A DNA stretch of 33,981 nucleotides from an uncultured Bacillaceae bacterium (GCA_937983015.1 CALKAK010000006.1:1-33981); one strand, 5' to 3'; shown: positions 15,191-23,995, counted from the stretch's first letter. Notes: a model not told the origin generated them from the sequence alone. Made by a program: numbers and translations.

Positions 15191-16334
15191 GAAAATCCCC
15201 TTCTTTCTCCTTCTTCCCATATTCACTTGTTACGATCGTGATGATCGCCAGAACCATTTCCGCCAATTTATAAAGCTCTTCCAGAGGCATTCTCTCTTTT
15301 GTCGTGTGAATTTTTTCATAACCAACTCCAAGCACTGCCGTAGGGATACCACGTGATGAAAAAATGTTGGCATCACTACCGTCTCTACTTTTCGCCAAAC
15401 GGGGGGTGCGCCCTATACGTAACGCCGCCTGGCGGGCGATCTCTACCACTTTGCTTTCTTGTCGAAGGGATAAAGGCGGATAGAGCCTTTCATAGGTTAT
15501 CTCCGCCCGCCCCTTATTCTGCCAAGCGCACTTGTGAAAAATAGATTCCATATGGTCAATTTGCCCAAAAAGTTTGGCATCATTCATGGAACGGACTTCA
15601 CAAATGAGTTCGATAAGATCCGCATCAGGTAATTGACCGGCCGTAAAGCGGATGATTTGCGCCGTAGTATCTCCATCAATATGTCCGAGGGACATGTGAT
15701 GTATCGCTTGCGTGGCAATACGGATGGCAGAAAGCCCTTTTTCTGCATCATTCCTCGTGTCATGCGATTTCCCGTATATCACTGCTTTTAAGGTTGCCAA
15801 AGCGGGGGCATCGGTCACTATGGTTCCTACTTTACCTTCGCCATCAAGGGTGTAGCCGAATTGGGCCTGAATCTGATTCATGTCGAGGACTCTTGCTCCG
15901 GCCAATGCCGCTTCTTCACCTACTGTCATTATAAATTGAATATCACCATGTTCCAAGTCGTTTTCTCTTAATACGTGAATCACCTCGATCATCGCGGCGA
16001 TCCCGGCTTTATCATCCGCTCCCAGGATCGTGGAACCATCCGATGTGACATAACCATCATCGATACGGGGACGTACGCCTTTCCCAGGGGATGCCGTATC
16101 CATGTGAGCCGTGAAATAAAGCTTCGGAACGTTTTTCATCGTACCGGGGAACGTACAAATCAGATTTCCCGCCGAGCAACCGGTCAATTCTTTCGTATCG
16201 TCTTCTTCGACATGGAGACCGAGTCGGTGTAATTTCTCTTTTAAATATGTCGCAATCCAGCGCTCATGGGTTGTTTCCGAATCTATTTGCACGAGTTTTA
16301 AAAACTCCCAGAGCAACCGCTTCTCATTAATCAA
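15180..16334 (-). CDS. yqjE: M20-family metallopeptidase, YqjE/PepT-like
   Basis: This 384-residue zinc peptidase resembles tripeptidase T and B. subtilis YqjE. The metal-binding residues are in FTAHMDTASPG (His, with Asp), GADDKAG (bridging Asp), VGEEA (catalytic Glu and ligand) and TLDGEGKVG (Asp). The C-terminal IHTTKE supplies the last His. A dimerisation domain lies between about residues 180 and 290. A cytosolic aminopeptidase role on small peptides is likely. The start is TTG (MINEKRLLWEF) after GGGGGG. The 3' end overlaps cheW, suggesting coupled translation. Confidence 0.9.
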   Translation of the reverse strand: MINEKRLLWEFLKLVQIDSETTHERWIATYLKEKLHRLGLHVEEDDTKELTGCSAGNLICTFPGTMKNVPKLYFTAHMDTASPGKGVRPRIDDGYVTSDGSTILGADDKAGIAAMIEVIHVLRENDLEHGDIQFIMTVGEEAALAGARVLDMNQIQAQFGYTLDGEGKVGTIVTDAPALATLKAVIYGKSHDTRNDAEKGLSAIRIATQAIHHMSLGHIDGDTTAQIIRFTAGQLPDADLIELICEVRSMNDAKLFGQIDHMESIFHKCAWQNKGRAEITYERLYPPLSLRQESKVVEIARQAALRIGRTPRLAKSRDGSDANIFSSRGIPTAVLGVGYEKIHTTKERMPLEELYKLAEMVLAIITIVTSEYGKKEKEGDFHGR

Positions 16335-16502
16335 TGCAATCCCCCCGCTTGATAGACAACCTGTACCTTTTTAGTATAAATTTATAAGATGAGGCAAGCA
16401 ATTTTACGAATCCATCGAGGTATTTCCCGGAACTTTCCCAATCATTAAAAAATAAAAAAATTGGCAATCACGGGTATATGTTAATTATTTCACATATTTT
16501 CT

Positions 16503-16508
16503 TATAAT
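16503..16508 (+). promoter_or_regulatory. -10 element of a possible prli42 promoter
   Basis: A perfect TATAAT lies 65 bases before the prli42 start. No good -35 is visible at 16-18 bases upstream (GTTAAT or TGTTAA). The 16335-16573 intergenic region is AT-rich and shows nothing else recognisable. Confidence 0.4.
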
Positions 16509-16573
16509 AGAACTTGTGATCTCTAACAAATCCCGTTAAAATAATACTAGATAGAAGAAAGTGAGGAAATTAC

Positions 16574-16669
16574 ATGAGAAGGCGAAAAACAAGAAAAATC
16601 ATCCTGTATTTAATGTTATTTGTAATGATTGCCTCTACCTTATTAGGAGCGATATCCATATTCTTTTAA
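16574..16669 (+). CDS. prli42: Prli42-like stressosome-associated miniprotein (31 residues)
   Basis: This 31-codon gene has a ribosome-binding site (GTGAGGAAA) before the ATG and a strong terminator 20 bases after its stop. The peptide has a basic N-terminus (MRRRKTRK) and one transmembrane helix (IILYLMLFVMIASTLLGAISIFF). Length, basic start and the LMLxxMxxSTLL pattern match Prli42. Prli42 is the small membrane peptide first described in Listeria that anchors the stressosome protein RsbR and is widely conserved in Bacillota. The assignment is from memory of the family. It converges with the bkd operon and diverges from yqjE. Confidence 0.8.
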   Translation: MRRRKTRKIILYLMLFVMIASTLLGAISIFF

Positions 16670-16679
16670 AATGTAAAGA

Positions 16680-16722
16680 AAAAAAACGGGGGAGTAATGT
16701 CATCACCAGACATTACTCCCTT
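16680..16722. terminator. Bidirectional terminator between prli42 and bkdB
   Basis: A perfect 12 bp stem, GGGAGTAATGTC (16690-16701) with GACATTACTCCC (16709-16720), has a 7-base loop. The minus strand carries a long T run after it, and the plus strand a weaker TTATTACTT. It can end both converging transcripts. Confidence 0.9.
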
Positions 16723-16741
16723 ATTACTTGATGAACGGATT

Positions 16742-17968
16742 TCAATAAATCGTAATTGTTTCTTCTCGCATATTTTCCAAAATTTCTTTTAATCTCTGTA
16801 AGAAACGACCGCTGATCAATCCATCGAGAACCCTGTGGTCAATCGATAAGCATAAATTGACGATATCGCGTATAAAAATTCCATTATTGATTACCACCGG
16901 TCTTTTTACGATCGCTTCCACTTGTAATATTGCCGCCTGGGGATAGTTGATAATACCCATGGATTGAACTGAACCGAATGACCCGGTGTTATTGACTGTG
17001 AATGTCCCGCCCTGAACATCCTCCGGTCGCAATTGGCCGCTACGAGCCTTATTTGCCAACTCATATATCTCCCGGGCGATACCCTTAATTGATTTTTCAT
17101 CGGCATTTTTTATAACAGGAACAAATAACTCATTTTCGCTCGCCACAGCAATCGATATATTGATATCTTTTTTCTGGATAATTTTTTCACCTTGCCATTC
17201 TGAATTGAGTATGGGATATTCTTTTAATGCCTGTGCACACGCTTTTACGAAAAAGGCAAAATATGTTAATGGAAAACCCTCTTTTTTGAGGAAGGCGTCT
17301 TTTATTTGCTCGCGATACTTAACGAGTTCGGTTACATCTACTTCCACCATCATCCAGGCATGAGGAATTTCTTGTTTCGAACGAACCATATTATGAGCAA
17401 TTGTCCGCCTTACGGGAGTAACCGGTATTTCTCGCATTCTGTCTTCTGTACTAAAAGCCTGAACGGATTGTGGCGGTTCTACTTCAGTTAGACTCATTGT
17501 CATTTCTGATTCTTTTCGTTCTTCTTCGGCTTTAATATATTTAAGGATATCTTTTCTGGTAATACGACCTCCCCGTCCCGTTCCTTTTATTTTGGATAGA
17601 TCGATTCCATGTTCGCGGGCGAGTCGCAATACTACGGGAGAAAAACGGGTTTTCATATCCACATTTTCCCTTAGCATAACTTTAGGTTCATCCGCTTGTA
17701 ATTGGTTAACTTCTTTTTTTCCTATTTCAATAGTGGTAATCGAACAGATTACTGTACCGACCGGTACAGTTTGACCTTCTTCTACCAGAAGCTCTTTGAC
17801 GATTCCACTATAAGAGGATGGGACTTCTGCCGTAACTTTATCCGTTAACACTTCGGCAAGTGGCTGATATTTATTTACTTTCTCACCCGGAGTGACAAGC
17901 CATTTTATAATCGTTCCTTCGGTGACGCTCTCCCCTAATTGCGGCATGACAATTTGTTCGACCGCCAT
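16742..17968 (-). CDS. bkdB: Branched-chain 2-oxoacid dehydrogenase E2 (dihydrolipoyl transacylase)
   Basis: This 408-residue acyltransferase is the core of the branched-chain 2-oxoacid dehydrogenase complex. A single N-terminal lipoyl domain carries the lipoylated Lys44 in TDKVTAEV. The peripheral subunit-binding domain spans about residues 109-142 (SPVVLRLAREHGIDLSKIKG). The C-terminal catalytic domain ends with the active-site DHRVLDG. It transfers the acyl group from E1 to CoA, giving isobutyryl-, isovaleryl- or 2-methylbutyryl-CoA, the primers of branched fatty acids. It is the last gene of the bkd operon, and AAAGGAGGGAG precedes the ATG. Confidence 0.95.
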   Translation of the reverse strand: MAVEQIVMPQLGESVTEGTIIKWLVTPGEKVNKYQPLAEVLTDKVTAEVPSSYSGIVKELLVEEGQTVPVGTVICSITTIEIGKKEVNQLQADEPKVMLRENVDMKTRFSPVVLRLAREHGIDLSKIKGTGRGGRITRKDILKYIKAEEERKESEMTMSLTEVEPPQSVQAFSTEDRMREIPVTPVRRTIAHNMVRSKQEIPHAWMMVEVDVTELVKYREQIKDAFLKKEGFPLTYFAFFVKACAQALKEYPILNSEWQGEKIIQKKDINISIAVASENELFVPVIKNADEKSIKGIAREIYELANKARSGQLRPEDVQGGTFTVNNTGSFGSVQSMGIINYPQAAILQVEAIVKRPVVINNGIFIRDIVNLCLSIDHRVLDGLISGRFLQRLKEILENMREETITIY

Positions 17969-18001
17969 CGTCTCCCTCCTTTAATGAATATCTCCCCCTC
18001 A

Positions 18002-18988
18002 TTAAAATTCGGCCAGTTCTCTGATCGCTCGTTCGATTTTTTCCGTATTGATAAGGAAATGTTTTTCTAATGTAGGAGCATAAGGCATCGCCGGAACATC
18101 TGGACCGCAAAGTCGCTTAATTGGCGCGTCCAAATCAAAAAGCGCATGTTCCGCTATAATCGCCGCCACTTCACTCATGACACTGCCTTCTTTATTATCT
18201 TCCGTCACGAGCAAAACTTTCCCCGTTTTTTCTGCCGCTTTAATAATCGCTTCTTGATCGAGGGGATAAACCGTACGTAAATCAAGAATATGTACGGATA
18301 TCCCTTCCGCTATTAATTTCCTAGCGGCTTCCATGGCAAGATGAACGCATAAACCATAGGTAATGACGGTCACATCATCCCCTTCCCGTTTCACATCCGC
18401 TTTACCGATCGGGATGACGTAATCTTCCTCGGGTACCTCTCCTTTGAGCAAGCGGTATGCCCGTTTATGTTCAAAAAACAAGACGGGATCATCATCCCTA
18501 ATGGCAGCTTTCAATAAGCCTTTGGCATCGTATGGAGTCGAGGGCATGACGATTTTCAACCCCGGTTGATTGGCGAAGATCGCTTCCACGGATTGCGAAT
18601 GATATAACCCCCCATGAACTCCACCACCATAGGGAGCCCGGATCACAATTGGACATTGCCAATCATTATTCGAACGATAACGGATACGTGCAGCCTCGGA
18701 GATGATCTGGTTAACCGCCGGCATGATAAAATCAGCGAATTGAATTTCACTCACCGGACGCAAACCGTACATGGCTGCACCGATGGCTACACCGACAATC
18801 GCCGATTCTGTGAGCGGGGTATCGATGACCCGGTTTTCCCCAAATTTTTCGTACAGTCCGGCGGTTGCTTTAAAAACGCCCCCCTTCACCCCAACATCCT
18901 CACCGAGGATGAACACTTTCGGGTCCTGTTTCATCTCTTCTTCGAGGGCCATGTTTACCGCCTCGATATAGGAAACAACCGGCATCAT
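18002..18988 (-). CDS. bkdAB: Branched-chain 2-oxoacid dehydrogenase E1 beta
   Basis: This 328-residue beta subunit of the thiamine-dependent E1 decarboxylase is nearly collinear with B. subtilis BkdAB. It shows the GEDVGVKGGVFKATAGL segment, the TPP-binding Glu region DTPLTESAIVG, the conserved APYGGGVHG and the C-terminal RLCGPDVPAMPYA. It forms an alpha2-beta2 heterotetramer with BkdAA and docks on E2. Its start overlaps the bkdAA stop by 4 bases (ATGA), so the two subunits are translationally coupled. Confidence 0.96.
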   Translation of the reverse strand: MMPVVSYIEAVNMALEEEMKQDPKVFILGEDVGVKGGVFKATAGLYEKFGENRVIDTPLTESAIVGVAIGAAMYGLRPVSEIQFADFIMPAVNQIISEAARIRYRSNNDWQCPIVIRAPYGGGVHGGLYHSQSVEAIFANQPGLKIVMPSTPYDAKGLLKAAIRDDDPVLFFEHKRAYRLLKGEVPEEDYVIPIGKADVKREGDDVTVITYGLCVHLAMEAARKLIAEGISVHILDLRTVYPLDQEAIIKAAEKTGKVLLVTEDNKEGSVMSEVAAIIAEHALFDLDAPIKRLCGPDVPAMPYAPTLEKHFLINTEKIERAIRELAEF

Positions 18989-19989
18989 ACATCCCCCTCT
19001 TCTTTATAAACAAATTTTTCCATCGTCTCCGGTGCTGGATAAGGTGCTTTTTCTGCATACTCGGTTGCCTCGTCGACAATCCGGGCGATTTCTTCCTCCA
19101 GTTTGTTTTCAAGGTCATCATCTAACAGATGAACCGAGCGTAAATAATGGTTAAACTTGCGAATCGGATCAAACTCACGAATCTTTTTAATCTCTTCCGG
19201 GTCCCGATAACTTCGCTCATCATCATCACTCGAATGTGAAGTTAATCGATGGACGAGAACTTCAATTAACGTCGGTCCCTCGCCACGCACAGCCCGATCT
19301 CTTGCCGCTTTCACTACCCGATATACTTCTAAAGGATCCGTACCATCGATGGTAAATCCAGGCATCCCGTAACCGCTTGCCCGATCGGCCACTCTTTTTG
19401 ACGCCAGTTGTTTTTCCAGCGGAACAGAGATGGCATAACCGTTATTTTCACAGAAAAAGATTACGGGTAACTTGTGTACTCCAGAAAAGTTTGCACCTTC
19501 ATGAAAATCTCCCTGATTCGATGACCCTTCTCCGAACGAGACAAATGTAACAAAATCTTTATTTTCCAGCTTGGCCGCTAAGGCAAATCCAGCAGCATGG
19601 GGAACCTGAGTTGTTACCGGTGAAGAATGGGTAACGATTCGATTTTTTCGCTGACTGAAATGGGCAGGCATTTGTCGGCCGCCTGAATTCGGATCTTCTG
19701 CTTTGCCAAAGGCATTTAGCATAATTTCTTTTGCCGTCATCCCGAAACTGAGCACAACACCTAAATCCCGGTAATAAGGAAGGCAATAGTCTTTAGTACG
19801 ATCGAGCGCAAAAGCCGCACCAATCTGCGCTGCCTCATGTCCCTGTCCAGAAATGACAAAAGCGATCTTTCCCGCCCGGTTTAATACCCACATGCGTTCA
19901 TCCAATCGCCGGGTAAGAACCATCATTCGGTACATTTCCAGGACCGTCTCATCGCTCAAGCCAAGTTGATGGTGGCGATTTTCTACCAA
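18985..19989 (-). CDS. bkdAA: Branched-chain 2-oxoacid dehydrogenase E1 alpha
   Basis: This 334-residue alpha subunit decarboxylates the 2-oxoacids from valine, leucine and isoleucine using thiamine diphosphate. The TPP motif runs from FGEGSSNQGDFHEGANFSG to CENNGYAIS near residues 150-187. The loop RLTSHSSDDDERSYRDP near 250 corresponds to the phosphorylation loop of mitochondrial enzymes and contacts TPP. The start is TTG at 19989, seven bases after GGGGAG. It sits 32 bases behind lpdV and overlaps bkdAB by 4 bases. Confidence 0.95.
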   Translation of the reverse strand: MVENRHHQLGLSDETVLEMYRMMVLTRRLDERMWVLNRAGKIAFVISGQGHEAAQIGAAFALDRTKDYCLPYYRDLGVVLSFGMTAKEIMLNAFGKAEDPNSGGRQMPAHFSQRKNRIVTHSSPVTTQVPHAAGFALAAKLENKDFVTFVSFGEGSSNQGDFHEGANFSGVHKLPVIFFCENNGYAISVPLEKQLASKRVADRASGYGMPGFTIDGTDPLEVYRVVKAARDRAVRGEGPTLIEVLVHRLTSHSSDDDERSYRDPEEIKKIREFDPIRKFNHYLRSVHLLDDDLENKLEEEIARIVDEATEYAEKAPYPAPETMEKFVYKEEGDV

Positions 19990-20021
19990 ATCTTTTCTCC
20001 CCTTTCCCCTTTGTTCACTCT

Positions 20022-21437
20022 TTAAAAATGAATAGCCTTACCATCAATTGCCATGGCTACCTCGCCAATTACCTCTGATAATGTAGGATGAGCGTGAATC
20101 GCAAAAGCAACTTCTTGCGGTGCCGCATCGAAACTGAAAGCCAGGCTCGCTTCGCCGATGAGTTCCGTTACATTTTCCCCGATCATGTGAAGACCTAAAA
20201 TATCATCATTCTTTGCATCGACGATCATTTTTACAAATCCTGCGTCATCACCGTTAACAAGGGCCTTGCCGAGAGCCCGGAAAGGAATTTGCATACTTTT
20301 TATGCTGTATCCTTTTATGATCGCATCTTTTTCAGTCAGTCCGATACTCGCCACTTGCGGATCACTATAAATACAACGGGGGACGAGTTTTTCATCAAGT
20401 TTTTCAGGATTCAAACCCGCCATATGATCTACGGCGATCATCGCTTCCCGGCAAGCTACATGTGCAAGTTGCTGACCGCCGATACAATCACCGATGGCAT
20501 ATATATGCGATTCTGCCGTTTGATAAAAATCATTCGTCTGGATGAAGCCGTCTTTCAATTCGATAGCAGTATTTTCGAGACCGATTTCCTTAACAACGGG
20601 CTCACGACCAACCGCAACCAATATTTTTTCTGCTTCCAATCTTTTTTGAGTGCCTTCTATATCAATTTCCAGCGAAATTCCCGCATCGGTACGGATCGTA
20701 TCGGGTAAGATCCTTGCCCGCGTAAAAATCTGTATTCCTTTTTTCCGTAATTGACGTGCTAACTCCATACTAATATCCTCATCTTCACGGGGAATCAATG
20801 TGGCTTGAGATTCTACAATTGTAACCTGGACCCCGAGATCAACTAATAATGAAGCCCATTCGATCCCAATCACACCACCCCCGACAATGATCACCGAAGC
20901 GGGAAGTCTCTTTATAGAAAGAAAATCGTCAGAAGACAGCACTATCTTTCCATCAAATTCCAGATCCTTTAAAGAGCGGGGTTTTGAACCGGTTGCGATC
21001 AGGACATGTTTACCGACAAGTATTACATGATCTTGATCCCTTTCAACGGAAACACTTCCAGCTTGGGGAGAAAAAATTGAAGGCCCTAACAATCTCCCCG
21101 TCCCGTAATAAACATCAATCGCCTTTTTCCTGATCAAATACTGTACCCCTTTATGTAAACGGTCGATGATTTGACGTTTTCTCCGTTGCATGACCATGAA
21201 ATCAATAGAAAACGTTTCTATATGGATGCCATATTCTCCTGCTTGTTTGATCCGCCGCAAAATTTCTGCACTTTTAAGCAACGCTTTCGTTGGAATACAG
21301 CCCATATGCAAGCACGTTCCGCCTAGTTTCTGTTTTTCAACAAGGGCGGTTTTCATCCCGAGTTGGCTGGCCCGAATCGCTGCGGTGTAGCCACCGATTC
21401 CACCACCAACGACTACAAGATCATATTCCTTGGCCAA
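20022..21437 (-). CDS. lpdV: Dihydrolipoyl dehydrogenase (E3) of the bkd complex
   Basis: This 471-residue flavoprotein reoxidises the lipoyl groups of BkdB. The FAD motif GGGIGGYTAAIRA is at about residues 10-22, and the redox disulfide GGTCLHMGCIPTK is near 40. The NAD-binding GGGVIGIEWASLL follows, and the active-site His is in HAHPTLSE near the C-terminus. The start is TTG at 21437 (MAKEYDLVVVGGG), five to six bases after AAAGGGGGG, which fits B. subtilis LpdV. The frame is open upstream to 21485 without a second ribosome-binding site. About 98 bases separate it from bcd, where B. subtilis carries buk. Confidence 0.94.
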   Translation of the reverse strand: MAKEYDLVVVGGGIGGYTAAIRASQLGMKTALVEKQKLGGTCLHMGCIPTKALLKSAEILRRIKQAGEYGIHIETFSIDFMVMQRRKRQIIDRLHKGVQYLIRKKAIDVYYGTGRLLGPSIFSPQAGSVSVERDQDHVILVGKHVLIATGSKPRSLKDLEFDGKIVLSSDDFLSIKRLPASVIIVGGGVIGIEWASLLVDLGVQVTIVESQATLIPREDEDISMELARQLRKKGIQIFTRARILPDTIRTDAGISLEIDIEGTQKRLEAEKILVAVGREPVVKEIGLENTAIELKDGFIQTNDFYQTAESHIYAIGDCIGGQQLAHVACREAMIAVDHMAGLNPEKLDEKLVPRCIYSDPQVASIGLTEKDAIIKGYSIKSMQIPFRALGKALVNGDDAGFVKMIVDAKNDDILGLHMIGENVTELIGEASLAFSFDAAPQEVAFAIHAHPTLSEVIGEVAMAIDGKAIHF

Positions 21438-21535
21438 AATTTTCCCCCCTTTGTTTTCCATGTAAAGAGCTTGTTGATTCGTCACACGTAGAGAATTCCT
21501 TTAGTAAACAGAAGTCGGTAAAGTAGTGAAGTTTT

Positions 21536-22648
21536 TCAAGGTCCGTTTTTGCGCAGTCGTTTTCGCAAAATATGTTTTTCATTCGGTAAAAAAGTACTGC
21601 GGGCATGTTTCATTTTTTTAATCCGTTCTTCCGCCATACGGTCTGCGGCAAGATACGTTGGGATCTTGTCACGTTTGGAGATGGCAAAAACCTTTTCTAA
21701 ATTATGATAAATTTGTTCCACCTTTTTCATCGCCCGTTCCCGATTATATCCAAGAAGCTCATCCGCCACATTGATGACACCACCAGCATTGATCACATAG
21801 TCTGGCGCATACACAATTCCCAGTTCATAGAGCATGTCACCGTGGCGATTTTCTTTTAATTGATTATTTGCCGAACCGGCAATCACTTTCGCTTTCAATT
21901 TTGGAATCGTCTCATCGTTGAGAATCCCACCTAAAGCACAAGGTGCGAAAATATCACATTCGACACTGTAAATTTCCTCCGGGTCTACAGCCCGGGCACC
22001 ATATTTCTCCACCGCTTTTTTTACTGGGTCTTTATGGATATCGGTAACGATCAAACGTGCACCTTCTTTAACTAAATATTCGGCAAGGTGTTGCGCCACA
22101 TTCCCAAACCCCTGAATCGCAACGGTTTTTCCTTCCAACGAATCATCCCCGAAATATTCTTTCACACTGGCTTTCATTCCACGATAAACGCCGTAGGCTG
22201 TAACCGGTGAAGGGTTTCCCGAAGAGCCGTAGGCCGGGGAAACACCGGTTACGAAATCCGTCTCCTCATAAATAATATCCATATCTTCTACTGTAGTACC
22301 GACATCTTCAGCCGTGATGTAACGACCATTCAAACCTTGAATATATCGTCCATAAGCTCGAAATATTTCTTCGCTTTTATCCTTTTGCGGGTCCCCGATC
22401 AATACGGCCTTTCCTCCGCCCAGGTTCAGACCGGCTGCCGCATTTTTATACGTCATCCCCCTGGCCAACCTTAAACAATCAAGAATCGCCTCTTCTTCAC
22501 TGGCATACGTCCACATTCTTGTCCCACCCAGTGCCGGTCCCAAAGTCGTATCATGGATGGCGATAATCGCCTTTAGACCGGAGGTGCGGTCCTGGACGAA
22601 ATGCAATTCCTCATAATCGTACTCTTCCAGAGCCTTAAAAATTTCCAT
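21536..22648 (-). CDS. bcd: Leucine (branched-chain amino acid) dehydrogenase
   Basis: This 370-residue NAD-dependent enzyme deaminates leucine, valine and isoleucine to the 2-oxoacids that feed the BkdAA/AB/B complex. The substrate pocket and catalytic lysine are in LGPALGGTRMW and GLNLGGGKAVLIGDP (Lys near 80). The Rossmann motif is GFGNVAQHLAEYLV near 183. The ATG at 22648 has the ribosome-binding site AAAGGAGGA upstream; the open frame to 22693 lacks one. The C-terminus carries a short basic tail (HILRKRLRKNGP). As first gene of the operon it is preceded by a catabolite-response-like element. Confidence 0.94.
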   Translation of the reverse strand: MEIFKALEEYDYEELHFVQDRTSGLKAIIAIHDTTLGPALGGTRMWTYASEEEAILDCLRLARGMTYKNAAAGLNLGGGKAVLIGDPQKDKSEEIFRAYGRYIQGLNGRYITAEDVGTTVEDMDIIYEETDFVTGVSPAYGSSGNPSPVTAYGVYRGMKASVKEYFGDDSLEGKTVAIQGFGNVAQHLAEYLVKEGARLIVTDIHKDPVKKAVEKYGARAVDPEEIYSVECDIFAPCALGGILNDETIPKLKAKVIAGSANNQLKENRHGDMLYELGIVYAPDYVINAGGVINVADELLGYNRERAMKKVEQIYHNLEKVFAISKRDKIPTYLAADRMAEERIKKMKHARSTFLPNEKHILRKRLRKNGP

Positions 22649-22693
22649 GAGCCCATCCTCCTTTGTATGAAAAATGCGGACAGTTATCATCAA

Positions 22694-22707
22694 TGTAAGC
22701 GCTTTTA
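22694..22707 (-). promoter_or_regulatory. Candidate CcpA catabolite-response element before bcd
   Basis: The sequence TGTAAGCGCTTTTA matches the cre consensus TGWAARCGYTWNCW at 13 of 14 positions. It lies 46 bases before the bcd start, a position suited to repression of the bkd operon by glucose. No confident -35/-10 pair or sigma-54 -24/-12 element was found for bcd. Confidence 0.6.
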
Positions 22708-22760
22708 ATCTTAAATTATTTACATTTTTATCATTTTCCCCGTGAAAAAAGTTGAAATCC

Positions 22761-22789
22761 TTGACAAAATTATTCCTTTTTCTAATAAT
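22761..22789 (+). promoter_or_regulatory. Sigma-A promoter of yqzF
   Basis: A perfect -35 TTGACA (22761-22766) and AATAAT (22784-22789) are 17 bases apart. They lie 35 bases before the DUF2627 gene. Confidence 0.72.
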
Positions 22790-22823
22790 TCAAAACAAAA
22801 AGTAATACAGAAAGGAAATTTCC

Positions 22824-23078
22824 ATGGAACGATTCATCGCCATTCTCATTCTTTCTCTACCGCTATTCGTCTCCGTTCTCGGCGTCAAACTGATCCGTGA
22901 TACTTTGTTTTCGATCTTGTATAAACCCTTTCCAAATTATCCCGTACAATTTGTTTTCGCCATCATCATGTTCGTTCTAGGAATCGCTTTTTTTGCCGGT
23001 TTTATCTATCGCCGGGATCTCCGTCGCAATAAAGTGAAGAAAAAATTTTTTCAGGATAGATCATTACGGCGTAAATGA
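22824..23078 (+). CDS. yqzF: DUF2627 (YqzF-like) small membrane protein
   Basis: This 84-residue protein has two transmembrane helices, at about residues 4-26 and 42-63, and a strongly basic C-terminus (RRDLRRNKVKKKF...RSLRRK). Size, topology and position next to the glycerophosphodiesterase and spo0A match the DUF2627/YqzF family of Bacillus, whose function is unknown. The ribosome-binding site AAAGGAAA precedes the ATG. Its last 15 bases overlap the 3' end of the convergent yqiK gene, and no terminator is visible between the two. Confidence 0.82.
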   Translation: MERFIAILILSLPLFVSVLGVKLIRDTLFSILYKPFPNYPVQFVFAIIMFVLGIAFFAGFIYRRDLRRNKVKKKFFQDRSLRRK

Positions 23079-23804
23079 ACGAAGATCACGCAACCGTCTT
23101 GCGCGCTCGGGGAAATTTGTGAAGACCGCTTCCGCTCCAGATTGAATGAATCGTACTAGATCATCCTCTTTATCAACGGTAAAAGGACGAACAGAAATCC
23201 CCTCATCCTGACATTTGCGAATCAATTCTTCGTTTACAGTCCGGTAATACGGATGAATCCCTTTCGCTCCCAATAACCTGGCATACGACCACGGTCGATA
23301 GAGCCCTTCCATGAATAACGGGGCGATCTCGATTTTCGGAGCCAGGCGACGACAGTAAACGATACTGTAATGATTGAACGAGGAAATGATAACCCGATCT
23401 TCCAGTCCGTATCTTTTGACGAGCGCGACCGTTTTCTCTTCCAGCTGAAAATTAACGAGTGTCGTTTTTTTAATCTCGATATTACAAAGTATATCGTCTG
23501 TTTCTTTAAACCATTCAAGGAATTCCCGGAGGGTAGGAATTTTCGCGGAATACATACCATTTTTAAAACGAAAACCGGCATCGAATTTTTGTAGCTCCGT
23601 TAATGTGTAATCTTTCACATATCCTGACCCGTTTGTTGTTCGGTCGAGCGTCTCATCGTGTATGATTACCACTTCACCATCTTTACTCAAATGAACGTCA
23701 AGCTCGATTCCATCCGCTTTAACTCGTTCCGCCTCATAAAAAGCGAGCATCGTATTCTCTGGATGGGTCCCGCTGGAGCCGCGATGGGCAAAAATAAGTG
23801 TCAA
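23064..23804 (-). CDS. yqiK: Glycerophosphodiester phosphodiesterase (GDPD), YqiK-like
   Basis: This protein of about 246 residues has a TIM-barrel GDPD fold. The catalytic motif begins with IFAHRGSSGTHPENT (His-Arg), then GIELDVHLSKDGEVVIIHDETLDRTTNG supplies the metal ligands and second His. It hydrolyses glycerophosphodiesters to sn-glycerol 3-phosphate and an alcohol. There is no signal peptide, so it is a cytoplasmic form like B. subtilis YqiK. The TTG at 23804 gives MTLIFAHRG, matching the B. subtilis N-terminus, with AGGTG six bases upstream. The ATG at 23813 is the alternative. It overlaps yqzF tail to tail. Confidence 0.92.
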   Translation of the reverse strand: MTLIFAHRGSSGTHPENTMLAFYEAERVKADGIELDVHLSKDGEVVIIHDETLDRTTNGSGYVKDYTLTELQKFDAGFRFKNGMYSAKIPTLREFLEWFKETDDILCNIEIKKTTLVNFQLEEKTVALVKRYGLEDRVIISSFNHYSIVYCRRLAPKIEIAPLFMEGLYRPWSYARLLGAKGIHPYYRTVNEELIRKCQDEGISVRPFTVDKEDDLVRFIQSGAEAVFTNFPERARRLRDLRSFTP

Positions 23805-23995
23805 ATTCATCACCTGCTTTAGAAATGAACATTTACTTCTATAATAACAGCAAGCAGGCCGTTCGGTATTGAAGTTCGAATTTTAAATTTTGACTAATTT
23901 TTCAAATTTGTCACAACTATTATAACAATCCACCTGGCCATCATCAAGCGATAGCATCCACAAAATTTTTTTATCTTCTGCATAACCTTTTTAGG

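Noticed and set aside
20289..20708. 139-codon plus-strand frame inside lpdV
   Set aside because: It is a shadow of the conserved E3 coding sequence with no independent support.
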